The position numbers were made by a program, and so were the translations under genes. The notes beneath the pieces were generated by a model. The model was not told the origin of the DNA. It did no database searches and was given only the letters and a program-made list of their open reading frames with translations. This document shows, piece after piece, positions 7,704 to 13,652 of a DNA stretch of 16,835 nucleotides (positions are counted from its first letter, which is position 1; each line of letters opens with the position of its first letter). The DNA is from CAZHWT01 sp964536215 (GTDB lineage Bacteria > Patescibacteriota > CAZHWT01). The stretch lies in the NCBI GenBank assembly GCA_964536215.1, contig CAZHWT010000030.1, positions 1 to 16,835 on the forward strand, in the 5' to 3' direction.

Positions 7704-7797
7704 TGCAGTAAACAATTACGACTCTCAGCGGGTGGCGCAATCTTTAGATAAGGAGCGAACAATGGTATGGGCTGCAGGTTAGACTGCTGGTGGGTAT

Positions 7798-7827
7798 AAA
7801 AATACCGCCTTGAGAGGCGGTATTTTT
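7798..7827 (-). terminator. Rho-independent terminator after the SurA-like gene
   Basis: A 12-bp stem AAAAATACCGCC (7798-7809)/GGCGGTATTTTT (7816-7827) closes a 6-nt loop. It ends in TTTTT in both directions and lies 24 nt past the SurA-like stop codon. The span 7716-7797 between it and the clpB control region shows no gene. Confidence 0.88.
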
Positions 7828-7850
7828 GCAGTCAAATTAAAGTAGGGTGA

Positions 7851-8783
7851 TTATTTTTTACCTGTTATAAAGTCCCAAATCTGATTTGGAATTGGATAGA
7901 CCGTTTGCTCCAAGAATTTGCCGAAGGTGAGGCTGATGTGGTCCAGATTAGTTTCTACGTGCGTTCGCTGACGCAGGCTATCAACATAGTCAGGCGTTTC
8001 GGAATCTAGCTTTTGCTGTTTAAGCGTCTCCTTGATTTGATCTTTGAGAGCGTCGATGCCGGTCTTACCATCGGTGTCAATACTGGACTTGTTTTGGTCA
8101 TAATAATCCTGAATTTCTTTATCGCTGACTTGGGTTTTGTCTTTGAGTAGTTGTTCGCGTACTAATTGAACTTTTACTTGATACTGCAATAGAGATTCTG
8201 GAATACCCAGCTGATTAAGCTGCTGAGCGTAGGAGGTCTTACCACCAGAGCTTTCAATAATTTTGTTTAGTTCGTCGTTTATCTGCTTATCTGTAATTTT
8301 GATGTTTTTGCGCTTACCTTCTTGCAGAATGAGTTGTTGTTGGATAATGGAATTAACTCCGTTAGTGCCATAGTTGGCTCGCAACTGATCGTCCATCATG
8401 GATACTGGTAGATACTGTCCGCCGACAACGGCTACATAGGATCGTTGCCACTGCCACCAGACAATGAGCAGTAAGAAAATTGCGACAATACTACCGGCGA
8501 CCCAGGCCCAGAATGAACGCTGTCGAAGGGTTCGGAATGTGGCTTGACGGCCTTTGGTCAGGCGGGCTTTCCAGACTGAAGGCTCGGTGGTGTAGTGCAT
8601 CTTAACCGACTCTTCGACCGGCTTGCTTGGTTTATTGGGTGTGCTTTTTGCAGCTGTCTTGGGAGCCGACTTACTGGTTGAGGTTCGCTTGCTAGCGGTA
8701 GTTGTTTTTTTGCTAGGTCGTGACTTTGGCGCAGTAGCCGCCGTTCGTTTGGCGGTTGATTTCTTTTTGGTTTCTTCTGACAT
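7851..8783 (-). CDS. Membrane-anchored SurA-N-like chaperone, no PPIase domain
   Basis: A 310-aa protein that looks like the chaperone part of SurA/PrsA folding factors. Residues 1-60 are an extremely basic, Lys/Ser/Thr/Ala-rich, disordered tail with SKK, SKR and PKS-type repeats, resembling histone H1-like tails. One transmembrane helix follows (92-110), with Arg/Lys-rich flanks inside. The outside part (113-230) has the SurA N-domain style: VAVVGGQYLPVSMMDDQL, a Gln-rich helix, 'ITDKQINDEL', and 'VSDKEIQDYYDQNKSSI'. A helical region follows (240-280). I see no parvulin (rotamase) domain where SurA and PrsA would carry one. A good TAGGAG Shine-Dalgarno (8791-8796, 7-nt spacing) and a promoter set the start at 8783. 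Export-side folding is inferred; the tail could instead bind nucleic acid or membrane. Confidence 0.85.
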   Translation of the reverse strand: MSEETKKKSTAKRTAATAPKSRPSKKTTTASKRTSTSKSAPKTAAKSTPNKPSKPVEESVKMHYTTEPSVWKARLTKGRQATFRTLRQRSFWAWVAGSIVAIFLLLIVWWQWQRSYVAVVGGQYLPVSMMDDQLRANYGTNGVNSIIQQQLILQEGKRKNIKITDKQINDELNKIIESSGGKTSYAQQLNQLGIPESLLQYQVKVQLVREQLLKDKTQVSDKEIQDYYDQNKSSIDTDGKTGIDALKDQIKETLKQQKLDSETPDYVDSLRQRTHVETNLDHISLTFGKFLEQTVYPIPNQIWDFITGKK

Positions 8784-8817
8784 ATAAAAACTCCTATTCT
8801 GGACAGCAATCCTGCTG

Positions 8818-8846
8818 AGTGTACCAGATAGCGCATAGATCGTAAA
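8818..8846 (-). promoter_or_regulatory. Promoter of the SurA-like gene
   Basis: On the minus strand, TTTACG (8841-8846) and TACACT (8818-8823) are 17 bp apart, with a TGn extension (TGG) at 8824-8826. The leader of about 28 nt carries the Shine-Dalgarno at 8791-8796. Confidence 0.65.
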
Positions 8847-8948
8847 TAGGGAGTGGACGAGGCCTGCTGGATGGTTGGTTTGTTACTACATTATGCGAAT
8901 CTAATTCCACTTCTCATCAGCTCCAATACCAATATAAATACGAATCGC

Positions 8949-9443
8949 TCACAACTCACTATCAACCTGACTATGTTTTATGTGGTAAAGAGCAATGCTG
9001 GCAGAGGAGATGACGTTGAGCGATTTGCCTTGGCCGTACATAGGCAACTCAATAACTTGGTCGGCAAGGCTGAGAACTTGTTCTGACACGCCGTCGGTTT
9101 CGTGACCTAGAACGAGGCAGACAGACGTATTAAATTTGGCCTGACGATAGTCGATGCTGGTTGACGTTTGTTCTAGGGCTACGATTTGAATGTGTTGTGA
9201 TTTAAGCTGATGAAGTAACTCGATTGGATCTGGATGATATTCCCAAGCCACGCTGTTAAGGCCTTCTAGGGCAGTCTTAGCGATCTGGTTGCGTTGGCGG
9301 GCATGCTTGAGGTCGTCAAATGGTGCGCCAGTGATGCCAGTCAGGAATAGTTTTGATATCCCCACGCCATCGCAAAGACGGAATAAAGCCCCAACGTTAT
9401 AGAGCGACCGAATATTATCGGCCAGACAATAAATGGTGGACAT
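8949..9443 (-). CDS. SpoU/TrmH-family RNA 2'-O-methyltransferase, minimal form
   Basis: A SPOUT-fold methyltransferase that uses S-adenosylmethionine to methylate a ribose 2'-OH in tRNA or rRNA. At 164 aa it is just the catalytic knot domain, lacking the N-terminal substrate-binding extension of TrmH/RlmB-like members. Motif 1 is NIRSLYNVGALFRLCD (10-25), with the catalytic Arg12. Motif 2 is LVLGHETDGVS (110-120), where most members have LGNE: the usual Asn is His here. Motif 3 is IELPMYGQGKSLNVISSASI (131-150), forming the SAM pocket. The target nucleotide cannot be told from sequence. It ends with TGA, the clearest TGA stop in the window. The ATG at 9443 lies 7 nt after a TATACT box, so a leaderless mRNA is likely. 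It is divergent from the cytosine deaminase gene. Confidence 0.9.
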   Translation of the reverse strand: MSTIYCLADNIRSLYNVGALFRLCDGVGISKLFLTGITGAPFDDLKHARQRNQIAKTALEGLNSVAWEYHPDPIELLHQLKSQHIQIVALEQTSTSIDYRQAKFNTSVCLVLGHETDGVSEQVLSLADQVIELPMYGQGKSLNVISSASIALYHIKHSQVDSEL

Positions 9444-9450
9444 GATGAGT

Positions 9451-9456
9451 AGTATA
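9451..9456 (-). promoter_or_regulatory. -10 box of the SpoU gene, leaderless
   Basis: TATACT on the minus strand is followed by 7 nt (9444-9450) and then the ATG. There is no TGn extension and no good -35; no Shine-Dalgarno is present. Confidence 0.5.
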
Positions 9457-9460
9457 CAAC

Positions 9461-9562
9461 ATGGAGTACAGCGGGCTTAGTGGAGTACGTACATATGTAC
9501 GTACACATGTACGTACACGTATATGTACATGGTATTGGTATTAAGATGGAGTACAGGGTTAG
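9461..9562. repeat. 11-bp direct repeats flanking the alternating tract
   Basis: ATGGAGTACAG occurs at 9461-9471 and again at 9546-9556; both are followed by a loosely similar G-rich run ending in TTAG. A third partial copy (TGGAGTAC) lies at 9481-9488, just entering the alternating tract. The remaining 9563-9710 is noncoding and contains a small run of CGAAT words (9625-9642). Confidence 0.6.
9485..9531. repeat. 47-nt alternating purine/pyrimidine tract with 12-bp tandem units
   Basis: Every base from 9485 to 9531 alternates purine and pyrimidine. It is built from TACGTACATATG (9486-9497), TACGTACACATG (9498-9509) and TACGTACACGTA (9510-9521), then TATGTACATG. The first 20 bases (9485-9504) are a perfect palindrome. 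Such DNA can extrude cruciforms or adopt Z-form. It sits between two divergent promoters. Confidence 0.9.
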
Positions 9563-9710
9563 AGGTGAGGGGAAGTAAAGGGGAATTGGTTTTTGGTTTA
9601 CTGGAGTTTGCTTATGGTTGCTGCGAATAACGAATAAACGAATGGACGAGCCGCCCAATTGGCTGCAACGTGAAAACTGTGAAGTGCAAGCTTCCCCTGG
9701 GTGAGATTCG

Positions 9711-9719
9711 TGCTATGCT
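9711..9719 (+). promoter_or_regulatory. Extended -10 promoter of the cytosine deaminase gene
   Basis: TGCTATGCT (TGn plus TATGCT) is followed by 6 nt (9720-9725) and then the ATG at 9726, indicating a leaderless transcript. The AGAGG just before the ATG is too close (1 nt) to serve as a Shine-Dalgarno. Confidence 0.65.
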
Positions 9720-9725
9720 AGAGGT

Positions 9726-10187
9726 ATGATTGATGACGTAACGTTTATGGCTATGGCGATTGATCAAGCACGTGATAGTTTGGAGGATGGCGGAGTGCCG
9801 GTAGGAGCTTGCCTGGTTGATGCTGACGGGAATGTGTTAGGCCTAGGACATAATGAGCGAGTCCAGTCTGGAGATCCGATTGCCCATGGCGAGATAGCAT
9901 GCTTGAGGGCAGCAGGGCGACGAGCTAGTTATGAGGGGTGTACTCTCTATACCACTCTGAGTCCTTGCGATATGTGTCGTGGCGCCATTTTACTATTTAA
10001 GATTCCGCGCGTAGTGGTGGGTGAGGCAGAGACGTTTGCTGGCAATCTAAAAGCGTTGCGCCGGGCTAAGGTTGAGGTTAAGCTGTTGAACGACTCTGTG
10101 TGCAAATCTCTGATGAAAACCTTTCAGGCTGACTTTCCGGAGGTGTGGTATGAGGATATTGGGGCGGTGGAAAGTACCGTGAAATAA
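9726..10187 (+). CDS. Cytosine deaminase, fungal FCY1 type
   Basis: A zinc-dependent deaminase of the CDA superfamily, probably converting cytosine to uracil for pyrimidine salvage. At 153 aa it is close to yeast FCY1 (158 aa). Shared features that I recall from FCY1 are GGVP-x-G-x-CL (22-30), GHN (41-43), HGEI (54-57: zinc His54, proton shuttle Glu56), TTLSPCDMCRGAI (76-88: zinc Cys81 and Cys84), VVGE (97-100), Phe104, and the C-terminal tail W-Y-EDIG (141-146). The WxEDIG tail and HGE (not HAE) separate it from tRNA adenosine deaminase TadA, which has HAEI and a different C-terminus. Guanine deaminase is a weaker alternative. It is not the amidohydrolase CodA. The gene stands alone, without a permease next to it. 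Confidence 0.88.
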   Translation: MIDDVTFMAMAIDQARDSLEDGGVPVGACLVDADGNVLGLGHNERVQSGDPIAHGEIACLRAAGRRASYEGCTLYTTLSPCDMCRGAILLFKIPRVVVGEAETFAGNLKALRRAKVEVKLLNDSVCKSLMKTFQADFPEVWYEDIGAVESTVK

Positions 10188-10286
10188 AGGACTACATTCG
10201 TTTAAACGTATTGTGGGGCCCGAGCTGTATCGAAGCGTGGGGGCTGATAGTTTGGGGTATACAAATCAGTTTTTCGTTTGGTGTAT

Positions 10287-10336
10287 TTCGTTTTTAGTTG
10301 TTTCAAATAAACTGTATCGAACAAACTAATAACGAA
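10287..10336. repeat. Imperfect 18-bp inverted repeat between convergent genes
   Basis: TTCGTTTTTAGTTGTTTC (10287-10304) pairs with GAACAAACTAATAACGAA (10319-10336) at 15 of 18 positions around a 14-nt loop. It lies between the convergent deaminase and rarA genes and could end transcription from both. A 10-bp palindrome CGTTTAAACG (10199-10208) lies nearer the deaminase. Confidence 0.65.
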
Positions 10337-10361
10337 CTATCGAATCAACAAGCTTACCCCT

Positions 10362-11774
10362 CTAGCCCGCCTTATTCTTTTCCCAGCCGCGAATTGGTTT
10401 ATAATACTGGCGGTTTTTGAGACTGTCAGGTAGATGCTGTTGGTCGATTTTGGCATCTGGAGCATCGTGGGCATATTGATACCCTTTGCCATAGTCTAAT
10501 TTTTTCATGATGTTGGTTGGAGCGTTGCGCAGGTGGAGTGGAACGGGATGATTGGCGGTAGTTTCGACATCCTGGCGTACTTGGTTGTAGGCCATATAGA
10601 TGGCATTGGATTTGGGAGCCAGGGCTAAGTAGGTAGCCAGCTCAGCAATAATGACATTGCTCTCGGGCATGCCAATGTTTTTGACGGCTTCGAAGGTGGC
10701 GGAGGCCATAACTAGTGCCTGCGGATCGGCTAACCCTATATCTTCGGCGGCCGCCCTAGTGAGGCGTCGGACGAGAAAGAGTGGATCTTCGCCTGCTTCT
10801 AGCATGCGGCCTAGCCAATAGAGGGTGCCTTGTGGGTCAGAATCACGCAGAGATTTATGTAATGCAGAAATGAGATTGTAGTGCTCTTCACCTGATTTGT
10901 CATAATGCAAGTGTTTGTGCTGCAACGCCTCGGTCAACAGCTCTAGCGTAATAACTGTATCTTCTGGCTTAAACAAGCCAAATACAGACTCCAGAGCCGT
11001 AAGTAGACGGCGAGCATCGCCATCGGCGTACTGCAACAGGGCATGGCGGGCGGGATCGGTGATGGTAAGAGATTGTGAATTGGAATTAGAGTCTGTTGAT
11101 GTATCTTTATCTCTGCTGCCCTCCGGATCCCCGGTACTTGAAACTTGCGGCTGGGTCCTGATTGAATCGGGGTGGACGCTGGACGCTGAATCTGATTCCG
11201 ATTGACTCTGTAACGCGCGCTCAATAATCAGATCTAACTCATCAGTTGATAGCGGTTCCAGGACGAATAGCCGGCACCTGGACATGAGTGCGCTGATGAT
11301 GGAGAAGCTAGGATTTTCAGTAGTCGCACCAATCAGTGTAAATGTGCCCGCCTCCACGTGCGGCAAAAAGGCATCTTGTTGAGCTTTATTAAAGCGGTGG
11401 ATTTCGTCGACAAAGACAATGGTTTGACGGCCGCTAGTCTGAGTGCGGGCTTTGGCTTCTTCGACAACTCGCTTTATGTCGCTAATAGAGCTGGTAACGG
11501 CTGAAAATTCTCGAAAGGCACTACCTGTCGAAGTTGAAAATAGCCGAGCAAGGGTGGTTTTACCAGTGCCGGGAGGTCCCCATAAAATCATTGACGGTAA
11601 TTTGTCTTGGCTAAGTAAGGAACGCAACACCTTGCCTTCTGCTAAAAGATGCTGTTGCCCAACAAACTGGTCCAGCGTCTTGGGTCGCAACTGTTCAGCT
11701 AAGGGGGCACGTGAAGTAGAAATAGCCTGTGATTCTGAATGGTTGCTGGTAGAGTCAAGGTCGAATAAATTCAT
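10362..11774 (-). CDS. rarA: Replication-associated recombination ATPase RarA (MgsA)
   Basis: A tetrameric AAA+ ATPase of the RarA/Mgs1/WRNIP1 family, acting at stalled or damaged replication forks with SSB. It is 470 aa. Key motifs are GPPGTGKT (66-73, Walker A), IVFVDEIHRF (119-128, Walker B), GATTENPSF (149-157, sensor 1) and SRCR (165-168, arginine finger area). ADGDARRLL (250-258) is in the lid, followed by the helical tetramerisation domain with LHYDKSGEEHYN and AAAEDIGLADP. Residues 189-237 are a Ser/Asp/Thr/Gln low-complexity insertion in the lid, where E. coli RarA has a much shorter linker. The C-terminus (DYGKGYQYAHD, PIRGWEKNK) is family-typical. The ATG lies 11 nt after a TATAAT box without a Shine-Dalgarno. 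It is divergent from dedA and separate from the ruv cluster, although functionally related to it. Confidence 0.96.
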   Translation of the reverse strand: MNLFDLDSTSNHSESQAISTSRAPLAEQLRPKTLDQFVGQQHLLAEGKVLRSLLSQDKLPSMILWGPPGTGKTTLARLFSTSTGSAFREFSAVTSSISDIKRVVEEAKARTQTSGRQTIVFVDEIHRFNKAQQDAFLPHVEAGTFTLIGATTENPSFSIISALMSRCRLFVLEPLSTDELDLIIERALQSQSESDSASSVHPDSIRTQPQVSSTGDPEGSRDKDTSTDSNSNSQSLTITDPARHALLQYADGDARRLLTALESVFGLFKPEDTVITLELLTEALQHKHLHYDKSGEEHYNLISALHKSLRDSDPQGTLYWLGRMLEAGEDPLFLVRRLTRAAAEDIGLADPQALVMASATFEAVKNIGMPESNVIIAELATYLALAPKSNAIYMAYNQVRQDVETTANHPVPLHLRNAPTNIMKKLDYGKGYQYAHDAPDAKIDQQHLPDSLKNRQYYKPIRGWEKNKAG

Positions 11775-11785
11775 AGGCGACGGAA

Positions 11786-11791
11786 ATTATA
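11786..11791 (-). promoter_or_regulatory. -10 box of rarA
   Basis: A perfect TATAAT on the minus strand ends 11 nt before the ATG at 11774, predicting a leader of about 4-5 nt. Confidence 0.55.
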
Positions 11792-11864
11792 TAAGAGAGG
11801 AAAGGGTTGGCGTGTACTTTGGTCTCCATACTAATATAACCCGAAGTAGGCATTGATTTCAACA

Positions 11865-11873
11865 TGCTATACT
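11865..11873 (+). promoter_or_regulatory. Extended -10 promoter of the DedA gene
   Basis: TGCTATACT (TGn plus TATACT) is followed by 9 nt and then the ATG at 11883. Transcription would start about 2 nt before the codon. Confidence 0.65.
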
Positions 11874-11882
11874 GATTCAGGT

Positions 11883-12524
11883 ATGTCTCATATTATCCCG
11901 TTTTTTCAAGTTCATCCGTACTTATCTTTGTTTGGCATGATCTTTATTGAAGAGATTGGGGTGTTTTTACCGTTTCCCGGCGATGCAGCCCTTTTATTGT
12001 TCGGTGTGTGGTCGCGTGAAGGTCGCGTTGATTTTGTGAGCACTTTAGCGGTCGTAGTAACCGCAACAATTTTCGGATCCTCCATTTTATATTGGTTATC
12101 GCGCTGGTTGGGTAAAATTGTTTTGACCAAGTACGCTCATATACTACGCTTTTTTCATATTACGCAACACAACGTTGACATGATTGAGCGATGGATGCAC
12201 AAATATGGCTGGCTGGCTCTGGTTTTCTCCCGAGTCTTTCCAGGCTTACGTATCATTGGTACTGTGGCAGCTGGAGTATTGCAGGTGCCATTTAAAGTGT
12301 TTCTGCCTGCAACTATAGTAGGAACTATACTTTGGACGACCATATTTTATTTTGCTGGCTCGCTGTTAGGACGCCAGTATGCCGATAAAATAGATCAACT
12401 TCTATCCAACAGAACCTTTTTTTTAGAAACAATGGTGGCCGTGGTGGTGCTGTGGTTGTTTATGGCTAAAGTTGGCCTTCCTTTAGTAAGAAAGTGGTGG
12501 TCAGCGCATCGCCAGCCAGCCTAA
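11883..12524 (+). CDS. DedA-family (SNARE-associated/VTT) membrane protein
   Basis: A 213-aa integral membrane protein of the DedA/VTT family. Members act in envelope homeostasis and lipid flipping (relatives recycle undecaprenyl phosphate) and are linked to membrane potential; the exact substrate is not known here. The re-entrant half-helix motif is E23-E24-x-G-x-x-x-P-F-P-G-D (to about 34). FSRVFPGLR (115-123) matches the conserved F-x-R-x-x-P-x-x-R signature, followed by G-x-V-A-A-G. Hydrophobic segments occur at about 12-42, 52-78, 108-135, 140-162 and 182-200. The upstream TTG at 11853 is rejected as start because the -10 box lies inside that extension. It is divergent from rarA and has no Shine-Dalgarno. 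Confidence 0.92.
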   Translation: MSHIIPFFQVHPYLSLFGMIFIEEIGVFLPFPGDAALLLFGVWSREGRVDFVSTLAVVVTATIFGSSILYWLSRWLGKIVLTKYAHILRFFHITQHNVDMIERWMHKYGWLALVFSRVFPGLRIIGTVAAGVLQVPFKVFLPATIVGTILWTTIFYFAGSLLGRQYADKIDQLLSNRTFFLETMVAVVVLWLFMAKVGLPLVRKWWSAHRQPA

Positions 12525-12590
12525 AATAGCTTGCTAGTTGCTTCTGAGAAGAATATCGGGTTAAGATGGGACCATAACAGTAGTATTTTA

Positions 12591-12624
12591 GACGCAACCC
12601 TGATTTTATTTGGGGTTTGGCGTC
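12591..12624 (+). promoter_or_regulatory. Leader hairpin next to the ribosome binding site
   Basis: GACGC-AACCC (12591-12600) pairs with GGGTT-(TG)-GCGTC (12613-12624), a 10-bp stem with a 2-nt bulge. It ends 3 nt before an ideal GAGGAGG Shine-Dalgarno (12627-12633), 7 nt before ATG 12641. The hairpin could stabilise the mRNA or tune access to the site. A possible promoter is TTGCTT (12538-12543)-18 bp-TAAGAT (12562-12567). Confidence 0.5.
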
Positions 12625-12640
12625 TTGAGGAGGATTATTT

Positions 12641-13066
12641 ATGTTAAATACACAACGTTTTTTAATGTATGGCGGAGCGATACTTTTATTACTAGCTTTA
12701 GTGGGCTATATCGGATTGGGACCCACCGCCAATAATAGCTTGTTCGGGTCGGCATTTTACTTGGATCAGGCGGAAAACCTGGGACACTTGGTGGCTGGAG
12801 TATTTGCTCTGTCGGTGTGGAAGCTTGCCAAAACGGATCGATGGCTGCGCACCTGGAGTGGTATTTTGGGAGTCTTGGCTTTGGTGGTGGCAGTAGTCGG
12901 ATTTCTTAATTTTAACGTTTCAACGCCAAATGCGGGCGGGGCCAACTTTGAGCTAGTCGATAATATTATTCATCTAGGATTGGCGTTATGGGGATTCTGG
13001 GTAGCGTTTATGCCCGAAGGGCCTATGTTTGTCCGAGGTGACCAAGAGTCTGCTAAGACATCGTAA
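12641..13066 (+). CDS. Four-helix membrane protein, DUF4383-like
   Basis: A 141-aa protein with four predicted membrane helices (about 9-27, 46-62, 73-90 and 107-123) and a short charged C-terminus (RGDQESAKTS). The pattern resembles the DUF4383 family. Helix 2 starts with ENLGHLVAG (45-53) and helix 4 with DNIIHLGLALWG (107-118), so each carries a His-Leu near its start, which could be an internal duplication or a buried site. The function is unknown. Unlike most neighbours it has a textbook Shine-Dalgarno (GAGGAGG) and a real leader with a hairpin, suggesting a higher or separately controlled expression level. It precedes ruvC by 74 bp; ruvC has its own -10 box. The DUF4383 call is from memory of the pattern and not certain. 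Confidence 0.8.
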   Translation: MLNTQRFLMYGGAILLLLALVGYIGLGPTANNSLFGSAFYLDQAENLGHLVAGVFALSVWKLAKTDRWLRTWSGILGVLALVVAVVGFLNFNVSTPNAGGANFELVDNIIHLGLALWGFWVAFMPEGPMFVRGDQESAKTS

Positions 13067-13124
13067 GGACTACGCTTGAGGCTAGCTGGGTTTCGGGTAA
13101 GGTTTGGTGTTTGGCAAGATGGCG

Positions 13125-13133
13125 TGATATAGT
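13125..13133 (+). promoter_or_regulatory. Extended -10 promoter of ruvC
   Basis: TGATATAGT (TGn plus TATAGT) is followed by 7 nt (13134-13140) and the ATG at 13141, another leaderless arrangement. TTGGTG (13104-13109, 18-bp spacer) is a weak -35. Confidence 0.65.
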
Positions 13134-13140
13134 TGAATAG

Positions 13141-13620
13141 ATGACTATTCTTGGTATTGATCCGGGTATCGCCACGACTGGATACGGACTGATTGAGTAC
13201 GTGCAAGGTAAGGCGGTGGCAAAAGATTACGGATGTATTTTAACCCCTAAATCTGATAGCCATTCAGTTCGGTTAGAACAACTGTACGCCCACACACGAC
13301 AATTGCTCAGTGTAACTAGTCCCGACGTGGTGGTGATTGAAAAGTTGTTCTTTAATACCAACATTACCACGGCCATGGTGGTTGGTCAGGCGCGCGGTGT
13401 GGTTTTGCTGGCCATTGAACAGGCCCATTTGCCAATTCAAGAATATACACCACTACAGGTAAAAATGTCGGTGTGTGGATATGGTATGGCTAAAAAGCCT
13501 CAGGTCCAGCAAATGGTGGCGGCCTTATTAAAATTGCCTGAGCCACCGAGGCCTGACGATGCGGCCGATGCTTTGGCGATTGCCTTGTGCCATGCATCAG
13601 CTAGGCCGATACAGAATTAG
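13141..13620 (+). CDS. ruvC: Holliday junction resolvase RuvC
   Basis: RuvC is a dimeric RNase H-fold endonuclease that cuts Holliday junctions symmetrically, working with RuvAB. At 159 aa it is near the typical length (about 170). The four acidic catalytic positions are present: Asp7 in GIDPG, Glu67 in VVIEKLFF, and Asp140 and Asp143 in PDDAADALA. The conserved N-T-N-x-x-T-A-M/QARG segment (72-86) matches the DNA-binding helix of the family. It is first in a ruvC-ruvA-ruvB cluster and has a promoter adjacent to its ATG. The gap to ruvA is 65 bp and contains a tandem repeat. Confidence 0.97.
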   Translation: MTILGIDPGIATTGYGLIEYVQGKAVAKDYGCILTPKSDSHSVRLEQLYAHTRQLLSVTSPDVVVIEKLFFNTNITTAMVVGQARGVVLLAIEQAHLPIQEYTPLQVKMSVCGYGMAKKPQVQQMVAALLKLPEPPRPDDAADALAIALCHASARPIQN

Positions 13621-13652
13621 GAATGAATACGGACCATGCGGATATACATTTT

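Noticed and set aside
8946..8951. UGA recoding as in Gracilibacteria/Absconditabacteria
   Set aside because: TGA ends the SpoU gene at a normal family length, and no long gene has an in-frame TGA, so the standard code is used.
8853..9086. 77-aa plus-strand frame
   Set aside because: Antisense to the conserved end of the SpoU methyltransferase and without promoter or family features.
9486..9521. CRISPR-like tandem units
   Set aside because: The 12-bp units are contiguous with no spacers and there are no cas genes.
9341..9658. 105-aa minus-strand frame with Cys-Thr-Tyr repeats
   Set aside because: The repeats come from translating the TACGTACA tandem tract; the frame overlaps the SpoU gene start and has no expression signals.
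10915..11205. Frames opposite the low-complexity part of rarA
   Set aside because: Their Ser/Glu/Leu-rich sequence mirrors the Ser/Asp-rich insertion, and rarA is continuous through it.
11853..11882. Upstream TTG start for dedA
   Set aside because: The extended -10 box lies inside this extension and the added residues do not resemble the family N-terminus.
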